From the NCBI RefSeq assembly GCF_030689305.1, contig NZ_JAUYVM010000001.1:62001-126000 (forward strand): a DNA stretch of 64,000 nt, in the 5' to 3' direction. This DNA is from Vibrio penaeicida. Its GTDB lineage: Bacteria; Pseudomonadota; Gammaproteobacteria; Enterobacterales; Vibrionaceae. Position 1 is the stretch's first letter. The number at the start of each line of letters is the position of its first letter. The notes beneath the pieces are model-generated. The model saw nothing but the letters and a program-made list of their open reading frames with translations. It was not told the origin of the DNA and did no database searches. The position numbers and the translations under genes were made by a program. Positions 37,954-47,277 of the stretch are shown here, in pieces.

Positions 37954-38915
37954 CTAAACAATATGAATTTCTTCTGGGGTTTGCGCGTAAATATTGATCG
38001 GCTTGCCGAGTGGCGGAATGCGTTTCTGGTTTTCTGCCATTTGTACGACCACTTGATCAAACTCTTTGTCCGACATACTGCGCCAGTATTTGGGGTCACG
38101 CCCTATTTCTTTGTCGTAGGCGGCTGTTGTTGGGTCTTTGCTACGGAACGCTTCTAATAAAGGCAAGTCGGGCAATGGTTGGCTAACGTCCATATATTGC
38201 TGAATCACGTTCCACAAGCGTTTATGATCGTCTGGGTGGGTTGAACCAATCATTTCTCCAATGGTGACGTGCTGGCTGTAGTCGTTGTAACGGTGTACAA
38301 GGGCGATGCCAAAAGAAAGGTGACCGTATTGATTGGTTGAACTGAATAATTGGCAATCAAATTCAACAAAGGGGTGGCTGTATATTACATCCTCGTCATT
38401 ATCATAAAGGGTCACCATGCCAGTTTGACGACTTAGCGTGTATTTCTTCCTGACCATGTTGTGAGCGAATTGATGAAATAATAATAATGTCACTCCCCAA
38501 GCGATACCAAATGGAATAAGACAATAAGTTATCCCCATACTGTTTAAGTGAACAAATACTTCAAATGCATCATCAAAAGGGTGAACAAAAAAAGAGCCTA
38601 GAGATATAAAGAGCCCCGTTGGAAAAAAAATATAACCATTCCTTTGGAAATCATATAAATATAGTAAAAAACTTGATATCTTGTTATAAAATCCGAAGTC
38701 AAAAGATTATTTTCATCCCAAAAACCCACATCATCAGTTTTTATTGATGAAGGCTTCAACTTTTCAATCAAATTTAAGGGTGCATCGTCCTGAGTTTGGG
38801 TGTAGTCAAACTTTTTCCCAGATGTATTTAACCGACCAAATCTATTTTTTCTTGTTTCTGGGCGGTCTTGGTGTTGAGGTTGAGTACTATCAAATACTGA
38901 TGGGTCTTTGCTCAT
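37954..38915 (-). pseudogene. Frameshifted paralogue of the putative immunity gene
   Basis: The frame from ATG 38915 (SKDPSVFDSTQPQHQDRPET onward) stops at 38598 after VIFFFQRGSLYL. The rest continues in another frame: TGLFISLGSFFVHPFDDAF, then ITYCLIPFGIAWGVTLLLF, to the end at 37954. Adding one T to the eight-T run on the minus strand (38623-38630) joins them into 320 residues, matching the 323-residue paralogue next door. The C-terminal 60 codons are almost identical between the two. The start lies one base after the effector stop. Decay, phase variation or a homopolymer sequencing error are all possible. Confidence 0.8.
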
Positions 38916-38916
38916 G

Positions 38917-41900
38917 TTATTTACCTACCGATGATGTTTGCAACCAGCCAATATCATCGTTATCAAAAAGTGGAATACCTCGAACCGGGGAGTCTATAGG
39001 TTGATCCATGGGCGGCAGTGGGAAACTGTGCTCATCTACCGTTAGTTGCGCGCGCACTGTAATAGCTCGTTGGTAACTGAATTCATGCATCTTGTATGTC
39101 TGTGGGATAAGCTGTTGTTTCGTTTGCGGTACAGGTTTGGTGAATGTGACGAAATAGAGCTTACCATCCAACACATTATGCTCGTATTGCACTGCCATAT
39201 TGTCAGCGCTTAAAGAGAAAAACTTAGGAGAAGCATAGAGATTTCCTGAATCCACCTCTCTAATTTCTTGCAATGCCGATTCGCGAATATGGAGCGATTC
39301 GTTGATCAGATCCGTATTTAATATATGGTGAAGATTACTTCTTAAATAAATTACATGTGTGCTACCGCTGCTGTGTACTTGTAAAAGTGCTTCTTGCGGA
39401 ATCTCGATATCTGAGTTTTCGATAAAACGTTCTAGTGTAGAAAGGTTGACACCAAAATTTAAAAGCAAATTCACTAAATGCCGGTAGCCAATGTCTGAAT
39501 CTTGCAATTGCGTTAGGTTATCTGGCGGAGAGTCGGAGAAGGGGCCGTTTTTTAGCCACCGCTCCATTTCACTGTCTTTTAGCCAGATGTAAAGTAGCCC
39601 ACCAACCACAGCAAAGCCTAATCCCCACCACCCCAGCATGGCTAATAGTGAGCCTTTCGCTCCTAAAGAAGCAAAACTGGATAGGGCGGAGCCAATCGCC
39701 ACCAGCCCCATGGCAGCCCCCGCATCGTGATCATTTTCAGAAAATGAAATCAAAGCATCTCTTAGTGCTAAGCCAGATGTTACAAGACCCGCTATACACC
39801 CAGCGTAAGTAAGCCTTGATATTTCTTGAGCTACACCAAATTTTTTTACAAACAATTCCGGTGTTTTGTGTGTCTTATTCATCCATTGCAGCGCTTGGGC
39901 ATTTTGCCCCATAAACAAATTCGCGGAATGCCCAAGCGTAATAGCAAAATCAAGTCCAGCACTAATCGAACTTGCAAAACTATACATGCTTGCATCTTTA
40001 GAAAATGTATTCTTAAAATGCTCTGTATTGGCATGCAAATTAAACACTTCAATAACTGTTATGGCGTAAGGTAGCCTAAGTTTGTAATAGGTGTTACTCA
40101 GTTTGTTGCCGGCTATACCTTCGCTTTCAAGATCTCTAAACGCTCGATTGTATTCAGGGTCTTGTGCCAATTTAGCTAAATCCGACCCTTCTGGTGCGAT
40201 GTTCACCAACCACGTTTTCTTATTGGGCTGAAAATCCATGTTATGTTGGCTAGCGATATTTTTAACCGTGCGCTTCTTACTGGCCATGACAAGCTCTTGC
40301 GTGTCTTCGAACTGTTGGTACACCTCTTTATTCACATGATTCGATGAACGACTAGGCAAACGCTCACCATTGGTGGTTCCCCATTGGTTTTGAGGCATAC
40401 CGTCCGCCCCCATTTCAGCCGAGCCGACGACCACGCCGGAAAGCTGGTGTTGCCCAGCTTCATAAAGATTGATATGCCCCATCACTGGTGGCGCTCCATG
40501 TTTCAACATGGCTAACGGCGATAGATACGCTTTAATCAGGAATGAAGTGGTTTGCGTGCCAACCATTGAAGCGGTTACGGCATTGAGTGATTCAAAATAC
40601 CCCTGAAACAACCCATTAATGGCCCCTGTTACACGCCTAACCGTGCCATACTCACCTTGCTCGTTATCCATGCCCATCATTTCCCCTGTGAGGGCATCTT
40701 TGAGTTCTTCCGATTTAATGTTTTCGATATTCAAAAGCAGGTTTTCATCTGCCCACTGAGCAATCAGCGCTAAGGTGGTGAACCCAGAGCCGTCGTTATG
40801 GGGAACAATGCCTTCCACACAGGGTTTTAGGTGAACCATCCTTTCATCACCTTCCCCTTGGATTTCGACAATGTCATCTAACTCGGGGAACAGTACACGG
40901 TGGAGCTTGTGGCTATTGTCGTTTCTTAATATGCGCTCCACACGTTCGATATAGGGATTGTAAAGTCCATCATCATTGGGCATCCCAATGGTATCGATAC
41001 TCTTATAGTTCTGAGAAAGCGCGCTTAACGCTCTACCAGCCAAAAAATGTACTAACGTTGGGTCTTGATCATCACCGGAATTCACATCCCTTGCGGCATG
41101 GTATAAGTCATCCTTTTCAAAAATTGGAGCTAATTTATCTTTGATCTGCATAAATGCAAAACGAGCAGCGAACCTTTCTACCTCTCGTAATGTATGCCTA
41201 TACTTACTGTCATAGCTCGTATTGAGTGCACCCCGGTATTTGTGGTAGGGATTAGGTTCGTTTCCGAACTTCTTTTGCATTATAAAATTGTGTACGAGTT
41301 CAGCGCTGCGAAAATGCGGTTGGTGGGTCGCATTTTCACTGAGTTGCATCACTAGCAAAGAAGTGAAGTTGATTAGATAGGTGTGCTGACGTAACTCAAA
41401 CAGCGGATCGGATAAAAGTATGCCTTTTAGTTTTCGACTCTTGGCATCCTGTAGCACATCTTGACATGACGGCATTGAAAAATCTGGGCGCTCTGTACCT
41501 TCTTCGCTCTCTACAAAACCTGCTTTGCGATTGATGTACATCATCGCTTGATATTTTAGATAGGACTCTAACCGCTCGACATAATCGGGATCGGTTTCCT
41601 TAAAAAATTGTTTGCCAGAAAACCATCGATCATTCAGCGATTGTTCTAAATTTTTCTCAATAAGTTCGTAGCGGTTTTTTAGCCATTCGCCGGATAAGTC
41701 ATGCACCAATAAGCTTGGGTCTGGCAGTAAGTATTCCAAATCCGCTTGTCTTGCTCTCATTTCAGGCAGCGTATCCAGATCTTCTTCCAAGAATTCTGGC
41801 GGTTGTAGCCGTTGTTCTAACTCAGATTGATCATTTTCTAAATAGTTAAGGCGAGCCGCACTCCACTGCACTTCTGAAAACGCGATTCGGACGTCGGTTA

Positions 41901-42987
41901 CGTTCCCCGACTCTCTTGACGGATACCAAATATCTTTAATGGGCTTTCCTGTGACTTCCCGGCGCTCTTTCAATCGGAAGGGTTTGTCCCGTCCTTCCCG
42001 GTATTGGTATAGGTGAACGTCGCGGTAAACCATTTCGCCATTATCATCGGTAGAAATTTCTATCTCGCGCCAAAACTTGCCGCGATAAGTCAGGTACACG
42101 TACCCTGAGCGAGACAACGCGATGCAGTCTTGTTGCTTTTTTTCTCTATCAAAGCTTGGGAGCGTAGTGAATGGTAAGAAAGCGCACACTTGAAAATCTT
42201 GTTCATCTGAGCGCTCTGGTGTGCTGGAAACATCGTTAAACAGAGGCAATTTAATGGGGTCGCCTTCGCTTTCAACCTTTAACCACACATTGGCGTTGTC
42301 TACTTCTGGTTTCCAATCCCACCCATACACTGTCGAGATTTCATTTTCACTATCCACCAATTTTCTACTTTCAATGGTGGTTTTTTGGTTCATATCCGTT
42401 AGGTCATAAAATTCAAAGTCTTGTTCGGATCCATGCGATAAGCCGATGGTTTCGACTAAGAATTTTTCCTTTTCGCTCTGTGCGTTAAATCCCTTAATTT
42501 CGAAAACATAACTCTGGTTGGTTTCTATAGAAAAAGAACCTTGCGCGCCCTTTTTGTGTTCATCAAAGGCGTGAAATGCTTCTACTTTATTTGGGTTTTC
42601 TTGCTTATCTTCGTTACTGAGGTTTTGTTCTTCTTTTTCTAGATTTACAAAATCCCCCGCGGTAGCGAAGATATAATTAACGGGGTTAGACTGCATGCCC
42701 AACTCCCCCGCCCACGCCTGTTTTACGTTGGAAGACGTGCCTTCTTCACGGGGCTTCCTCGACTGCGCTAACGGTACCCATTCGTCAAAGTCGAGCTCAA
42801 CTTTGTACCGACCAGCCGTTAGCTTTCTTACTAAAACAGGAGATTCAGCAAGCATGAATGGTGTTTTCTCGCCGTTATCGGCGATTAGGTGACCCGATAC
42901 CCAACTCAGAGGTTGATTGAATTCTTCACGAAACGTCAGCTCTATCCAATGTTTATTTTGCATACAAGGTGCGCAAAACTCAAACAT
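38917..42987 (-). CDS. Large VasX-like T6SS effector (membrane-targeting toxin)
   Basis: 1356 residues. The N-terminal part (FEFCAPCMQNKHWIELTFRE) is followed, about residues 265-390, by a region typical of the VasX/BTH_I2691 family: DCIALSRSGYVYLTYRGKFW, then LYQYREGRDKPFRLKER. The middle is helical and charged. Between about 1010 and 1135 there are several hydrophobic segments (CIAGLVTSGLALRDALI, AMGLVAIGSALSSFASLG, LLAMLGWWGLGFAVVGGLLY), a colicin-like pore region. Its start overlaps the DUF4123 adaptor gene by eight bases. VasX of V. cholerae permeabilises membranes and is neutralised by a membrane immunity protein; two two-pass proteins follow here. No hcp or vgrG is in the window. Confidence 0.75.
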   Translation of the reverse strand: MFEFCAPCMQNKHWIELTFREEFNQPLSWVSGHLIADNGEKTPFMLAESPVLVRKLTAGRYKVELDFDEWVPLAQSRKPREEGTSSNVKQAWAGELGMQSNPVNYIFATAGDFVNLEKEEQNLSNEDKQENPNKVEAFHAFDEHKKGAQGSFSIETNQSYVFEIKGFNAQSEKEKFLVETIGLSHGSEQDFEFYDLTDMNQKTTIESRKLVDSENEISTVYGWDWKPEVDNANVWLKVESEGDPIKLPLFNDVSSTPERSDEQDFQVCAFLPFTTLPSFDREKKQQDCIALSRSGYVYLTYRGKFWREIEISTDDNGEMVYRDVHLYQYREGRDKPFRLKERREVTGKPIKDIWYPSRESGNVTDVRIAFSEVQWSAARLNYLENDQSELEQRLQPPEFLEEDLDTLPEMRARQADLEYLLPDPSLLVHDLSGEWLKNRYELIEKNLEQSLNDRWFSGKQFFKETDPDYVERLESYLKYQAMMYINRKAGFVESEEGTERPDFSMPSCQDVLQDAKSRKLKGILLSDPLFELRQHTYLINFTSLLVMQLSENATHQPHFRSAELVHNFIMQKKFGNEPNPYHKYRGALNTSYDSKYRHTLREVERFAARFAFMQIKDKLAPIFEKDDLYHAARDVNSGDDQDPTLVHFLAGRALSALSQNYKSIDTIGMPNDDGLYNPYIERVERILRNDNSHKLHRVLFPELDDIVEIQGEGDERMVHLKPCVEGIVPHNDGSGFTTLALIAQWADENLLLNIENIKSEELKDALTGEMMGMDNEQGEYGTVRRVTGAINGLFQGYFESLNAVTASMVGTQTTSFLIKAYLSPLAMLKHGAPPVMGHINLYEAGQHQLSGVVVGSAEMGADGMPQNQWGTTNGERLPSRSSNHVNKEVYQQFEDTQELVMASKKRTVKNIASQHNMDFQPNKKTWLVNIAPEGSDLAKLAQDPEYNRAFRDLESEGIAGNKLSNTYYKLRLPYAITVIEVFNLHANTEHFKNTFSKDASMYSFASSISAGLDFAITLGHSANLFMGQNAQALQWMNKTHKTPELFVKKFGVAQEISRLTYAGCIAGLVTSGLALRDALISFSENDHDAGAAMGLVAIGSALSSFASLGAKGSLLAMLGWWGLGFAVVGGLLYIWLKDSEMERWLKNGPFSDSPPDNLTQLQDSDIGYRHLVNLLLNFGVNLSTLERFIENSDIEIPQEALLQVHSSGSTHVIYLRSNLHHILNTDLINESLHIRESALQEIREVDSGNLYASPKFFSLSADNMAVQYEHNVLDGKLYFVTFTKPVPQTKQQLIPQTYKMHEFSYQRAITVRAQLTVDEHSFPLPPMDQPIDSPVRGIPLFDNDDIGWLQTSSVGK

Positions 42988-43753
42988 GACTTTTTCTCCA
43001 TGAGTTCAACTTGGGTAAATAACTTTCATCCAGCATCATTTTTTCTATCAGTAATTCCGAACTAACCTCTACAGGGATAAGGCGGGCAAAGACATACAAT
43101 TCACTGTCGCTGGGTCGTAAGCCTTTAGAATTTGCAAATTTCAAAAGTTCTGTGATTTTTAACTTAGGATCTTCAAAACGTTGAACAAATTCTGGCATCC
43201 ATTGCCAGCAGGCTTTTTCGATATTGGAGGCATGTGCTGTAAACGAATAGCAATGCTTTAGATGATGTTTGTGTATTCTCCACCAAGGCTCATCTTTGGG
43301 TTGCCAGCCTTCAGGGGGAAGGTGTGATTCTTTTAGCACTCGCCCTTCACTTGTTAACGAGATGGCGTGAATACAGCCGAGAAATTCCGTAATTTCGCCT
43401 TTATTGAAGCTAGGAAGCATACCGCCTAGCACGTTTGGATCGTAAAAACGAAAGAACACCCGTTCGCCTTCAAAACCCGCCATCAGCAAGGATCTAAGAT
43501 GTTTAAGTAAATCATCAGAGGCAAATGGCGTGGCGACAAGAATTCCACCCGCCCAAACCTTAGAGTCGGTAATACTGTGAACACTTGTCACATCCCATAA
43601 AACTGGGGACATTGAAGTAAGTTTTGGAAAACAGTCATCCTCAAACAGAGCAAATGCTGGTACATCCATGTTGCTCCACTTCTCACTTTCTGGCGACTCA
43701 TAGCCACTGAGCCAATAGATATTTAGATTTTCATTTTCTTTAAACCAGCCCAT
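42980..43753 (-). CDS. DUF4123 T6SS effector chaperone/adaptor
   Basis: 257 residues. The fold is indicated by FALFEDDCFPKLTSMSPVLW near the start, then RVFFRFYDPNVLGGMLPSF, which is the typical 'FRFYDPRVL' core of DUF4123 (Tap/TEC) proteins. These load a specific effector onto the VgrG/PAAR spike and are coded next to their cargo. Here it lies three bases after the PAAR gene and overlaps the effector start by eight bases. All three are likely co-translated. Confidence 0.87.
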   Translation of the reverse strand: MGWFKENENLNIYWLSGYESPESEKWSNMDVPAFALFEDDCFPKLTSMSPVLWDVTSVHSITDSKVWAGGILVATPFASDDLLKHLRSLLMAGFEGERVFFRFYDPNVLGGMLPSFNKGEITEFLGCIHAISLTSEGRVLKESHLPPEGWQPKDEPWWRIHKHHLKHCYSFTAHASNIEKACWQWMPEFVQRFEDPKLKITELLKFANSKGLRPSDSELYVFARLIPVEVSSELLIEKMMLDESYLPKLNSWRKSHV

Positions 43754-43756
43754 ATA

Positions 43757-44205
43757 CTATTGACCTGCTGGACACAGCTTCAGCATGGGTAAATACATTT
43801 CTTCTGCTTCAACTAAGCTTCTGATAGGAACAAACTCCGTCGCTTGATATTCCGTTCTTGCTTCTTCTTTCTCTCGTTCTTTGATTGCTACAACTTCGGA
43901 GCTTACAGTAATACCTGCGTCTCCAATAAATACATTGCCGCTACCGCCTACAATAACGCAGCCGTGAGCGGTTCCATCACCCATTCGAGCGGCGGGCTTT
44001 CCGTTAATAAAGACGCTTGATGAACCAGCAGAGATTGGATCTGGAGGACCAATACACGGAGCCATATCACCCTGACGGGCGGCGGGCATAGAATTGATCA
44101 GTACATTAGGTGAACCAGCGGCAACAGGGCACCCCACATGTGGGATTTTTCCCTTTTATCTGGACAAGTGTGAGCATCACCGACTCGGGCAGCAGGTTTA
44201 GACAT
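43757..44205 (-). pseudogene. PAAR-domain spike protein with a 1-base frameshift
   Basis: The frame from the ATG at 44205 reads MSKPAARVGDAHTCPDK, the canonical PAAR start. It then loses register at the five-A run (minus strand; 44146-44150). The next frame supplies IPHVGCPVAAGSPNVLINSM, then PAARQGDMAPC and GKPAARMGDGTAHGC, to 43757. Adding one base restores a 149-residue PAAR protein. A GTG at 44137 opens the second frame, but the product would lack the first PAAR strand. PAAR proteins tip the T6SS spike and carry effectors, so this break could disable the module. Confidence 0.8.
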
Positions 44206-44470
44206 GGAAACAACACTTCTTAAGCATACAAAGTGGTTGAATTAAAAAGCATTTGCTGTCATTAACAGAAATGTAGATTGCACAATATGCGAAAGATCTC
44301 ACATTAAGAGTTTAATACCGATCCAGATAGATAATAGGAAGGAGGGATATCGGAAAGAATTAAAACAACGCGCGAACCAAAGCATAGTGAACGGTGATGG
44401 AAAGTACCCAAAAAATGAAGTTGATATAGCTATACAAAAACAGCCTAGATTTAATTACAACATTTTATCA
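44206..44470. other. Gap between the T6SS module and the sugar operon
   Basis: About 265 bases with no supportable gene. It should carry the PAAR promoter. I see no clear terminator for the sugar operon, so read-through into the T6SS module is possible. Confidence 0.4.
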
Positions 44471-45469
44471 TCAATGTCTTTTTTGAATTGTCTGAATAGA
44501 TACCAGAGAGTCCACACTGGTAAAACCTTTCAGACACTCGGCAGCATTTGCGTTAGCCAAATGAAGTGTTTTTACTGGGCTGACTTCATTGTAAATTCCC
44601 CAAAGGCAAGCGCTGCAAAACGCGTCGCCCGCCCCTACGCTAGAAACAATATCTTCAGGGCTGAGTTGTAGGCTTTCTACCCAAATAGAGTCACCAAATT
44701 TGGAAACCCACGCGGCGCCTTCTGGCATGTGGATGATGACGTTTTTATTTACGCCTTTGCCGAGTAGTGCCTTCCCTGCTTCCAAAATCTCTTCTGAATC
44801 TATTGTTCCATTTTTTCGTAGCTTTTTTTGTAAGCAATACCCTGCTTCAAGTTCGTTTATGATCAAGTGGTCGACGTATTTGAGGCAAGGAGTAACCTGC
44901 TTTTCAACGTTTTCAATTTCCGTCGAAACCATGTCTAAGCTGGTTTCTAAGCCCAGAATCTTCAACTGTTTTAGCGCTTTGGCGGCATAAGGTAAACCAT
45001 TTCTGTCTAAGGTATCCATGGTTCTAAGCAGCAATAAATACCCAAAGTGTGCAATTTTTATGTTTCGCATACCAATGGCGGTATAGGGAATATCGGCTGG
45101 GGAAAACTCCGCCGATACTCCGTCCTGATAGAAAAAAGTTCGTTCGCCTGTGCTGGTATCCGTCATAACGTGAGTGTGCGCTGTAATGCCAGGAACCGAC
45201 TTAATCCACGAATAATCGAACCCATATTGATGGCAGATATCCAAAGCAAACTGACCGTATTCGTCGTCGCCCACCACACCACACCCATAAACGGGTAAGG
45301 TTTCATCTAGAACGCTTAAACCAATCGCCACATTAAATGCGCAACCACCGGGTCCTTTCACTTGTCGCTCAATCAGCCCTAGACCAGACTTTTCAGGCCA
45401 AGGGGAGACAAAATGAACCAAGTCGACGATCCAATTCCCTATGCACAGAATGCCTTTTCTATCTGCCAT
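44471..45469 (-). CDS. PfkB-family sugar kinase
   Basis: 332 residues of the ribokinase fold. The N-terminal substrate region has GPGGCAFNVAIGLSVL, and the C-terminal ATP/catalytic motif is VSSVGAGDAFCSACLWG with the catalytic Asp. It should phosphorylate a sugar or sugar-like alcohol imported by the upstream ABC system. It is the last gene of the operon, six bases after the lyxose-isomerase-like gene, with AGGTAAGC before its ATG. Specificity cannot be read; together with the aldolase it suggests phosphorylation before carbon-carbon cleavage. Confidence 0.85.
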   Translation of the reverse strand: MADRKGILCIGNWIVDLVHFVSPWPEKSGLGLIERQVKGPGGCAFNVAIGLSVLDETLPVYGCGVVGDDEYGQFALDICHQYGFDYSWIKSVPGITAHTHVMTDTSTGERTFFYQDGVSAEFSPADIPYTAIGMRNIKIAHFGYLLLLRTMDTLDRNGLPYAAKALKQLKILGLETSLDMVSTEIENVEKQVTPCLKYVDHLIINELEAGYCLQKKLRKNGTIDSEEILEAGKALLGKGVNKNVIIHMPEGAAWVSKFGDSIWVESLQLSPEDIVSSVGAGDAFCSACLWGIYNEVSPVKTLHLANANAAECLKGFTSVDSLVSIQTIQKRH

Positions 45470-45475
45470 GCTTAC

Positions 45476-46144
45476 CTACTTAAGTTCATTCCAAAGAGGG
45501 TAAATCGCGGGTTCGTCTTCAACAATATCTGAAAAGCGACCAAGTGGCTGATCAAAATAATTGTCACCATTATCGTCGTTTGCCATCGATACTTCGCCAG
45601 TCAGTACCGGACCTTTGCCTTTTTCACCGTAAAAGCGATGCATTAACCCTGTAGGAATTCGAATGCTTTGCCCGGGCTCAAGGATGATTTTCTCGAACGG
45701 TTTCGCACTTACAACTTCCCCATCCACCGTTACTTCGATGTCTTTGTCTAAGTGCTCACCTTTACCATTCACTTTCACACATTCCACCACTAAATTACCC
45801 CCACCGCGGTTTATGATGTCTTCTACTTTTTTCTTGTGATAGTGAAGGGGGGTTTCCTGATCTTCTTTTACCATCATGATTTTTTCGGCATAAGGCACGC
45901 TGTTTTTATCCGACTGATCACCATTGCGAATGCAAAACAAAACCAACCCTCGTTGATCAAATCGATCTTCATTGAAATCTGTCACATCCCACCCTAGCTG
46001 GTATTTATGATTGTAAGCCGCTAGATCACCATTACCTTGCCATACTTCTTTATTCCAATTACCCCAACGCGGAAGTTTAAAATGAAATGCTTCCATCAAT
46101 TCTTCAGCGTCGCGTATGGCTTGATTGACCTGAGATCGTTTCAT
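45476..46144 (-). CDS. D-lyxose isomerase-like cupin protein
   Basis: 222 residues. The cupin metal site appears as PLHYHKKKVEDIINRGGG, with a later His in PTGLMHRFYG. The size and RWGNWNKEVW start region match the D-lyxose ketol-isomerase family, which interconverts aldoses and ketoses such as lyxose/xylulose or mannose/fructose. Its start overlaps the preceding gene by four bases (ATGA). In the operon it probably converts the imported aldose into a ketose for the kinase. Confidence 0.82.
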   Translation of the reverse strand: MKRSQVNQAIRDAEELMEAFHFKLPRWGNWNKEVWQGNGDLAAYNHKYQLGWDVTDFNEDRFDQRGLVLFCIRNGDQSDKNSVPYAEKIMMVKEDQETPLHYHKKKVEDIINRGGGNLVVECVKVNGKGEHLDKDIEVTVDGEVVSAKPFEKIILEPGQSIRIPTGLMHRFYGEKGKGPVLTGEVSMANDDNGDNYFDQPLGRFSDIVEDEPAIYPLWNELK

Positions 46145-47277
46145 TGTATTTTCTCCACAGATTTATTTTGATGAGACAGCAAGGCTGCCGTGAAAATTTG
46201 ATGCTGGATCATGGCTTCTTGAGGTGTAACACATTGAAAGCCTGACACGCTGCCAGAAGCCAACTCGTCGATAAAAGATGCCCACATTTGTAATACAGCA
46301 TCGGTAAAACCAAACTCCATGATCCCGCCTGAAATGGTCGGGTAAACGGGCAAATAACCCACTGGTACGGTTTGCCATATTTGTGTGTCGCCAGCCTGAT
46401 AATCCATTCTTTCGTACTGGTTTGGGGTTGCTGTAGAAAATCGAAAACTGCGATGGATTCCATGCAGCTCAAAGTACCAAGAATTATTGTGACCTGGTGC
46501 TATTCGGTACGTCTTCAAACGTGTTGGAAACACCTGACCTTGCCAACTCGTCATACAATGTAAGTCGGCATTTTCAAAGGTATCGCAGTCTATCCACTCT
46601 CCTTGTGAATTCTTTCTTCTCTTCACCACATCGCTTAATTGGGCATAAACGCTGTCAAATGCCCAACCCAGCTTTAGTGGCACATGCAGAATGTGCATTC
46701 CCAAGTCACCCATACAACCGTATTCACCACAAAATTGCTTCTGCCGTTTCCAGTTAATTGGTTTATCCGGATTGATATCACTGGAGTGAAGGAATCCAAT
46801 ATCAGCATGTAGAAAGGTATTCTCGCCGCTGTTTTCCATATCCCGAATCATGGCTTGCATCGCTGGGTAAAATGGAAATTCTGAAGTACAACGCACAAAC
46901 ACCTCTGGGTGATCGTCAATGCACACTAAAATCTTTTCAGATGCCGATTTGTCGATGCCGAAAGGCTTCTCAGCAAGTAGGTGCTTCCCTGCTTTGATGA
47001 TGTCTATATAGAGCTTTTCATGTAAGTGATGCGGCACCGCGCAATAAATCGCATCGATGGACTCATCGTCAAGCAGCTCTTGATAGTTTTCGGTATAAGT
47101 GCTGATGGATGGAAAATTATCTCGATACCAGCCATGTATTGACGTATTGGTATCACACAGCGCAACAATTTCAGGCTTGCCTGCAACATTCGTTAAATGA
47201 CACCAACGCGAGGCTGCCGAGGCAAATTCTTTGCCCATCATCCCACCGCCAATAATCCCAAATCGGATAGTTTTCAT
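46141..47277 (-). CDS. Gfo/Idh/MocA-family oxidoreductase
   Basis: 378 residues. The Rossmann motif is FGIIGGGMMGKEF, and the catalytic Lys lies in HLLAEKPFGIDKS. These NAD(P)-dependent enzymes oxidise or reduce sugars, inositols and sugar acids. It overlaps both neighbours by four bases, the aldolase before it and the isomerase after it. An oxidoreductase in an isomerase-kinase-aldolase set suggests the substrate is not a plain hexose. Confidence 0.85.
   Translation of the reverse strand: MKTIRFGIIGGGMMGKEFASAASRWCHLTNVAGKPEIVALCDTNTSIHGWYRDNFPSISTYTENYQELLDDESIDAIYCAVPHHLHEKLYIDIIKAGKHLLAEKPFGIDKSASEKILVCIDDHPEVFVRCTSEFPFYPAMQAMIRDMENSGENTFLHADIGFLHSSDINPDKPINWKRQKQFCGEYGCMGDLGMHILHVPLKLGWAFDSVYAQLSDVVKRRKNSQGEWIDCDTFENADLHCMTSWQGQVFPTRLKTYRIAPGHNNSWYFELHGIHRSFRFSTATPNQYERMDYQAGDTQIWQTVPVGYLPVYPTISGGIMEFGFTDAVLQMWASFIDELASGSVSGFQCVTPQEAMIQHQIFTAALLSHQNKSVEKIQ

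Noticed and set aside
37944..38099. 52-codon N-terminal extension of the intact immunity-like gene
   Set aside because: It lies inside the 3' end of the preceding paralogue in another frame; the ATG at 37943 has a ribosome site.
44387..44671. Plus-strand 94-codon ORF between the T6SS module and pfkB
   Set aside because: Most of it is antisense to the kinase gene, with no ribosome site and low-complexity protein sequence.
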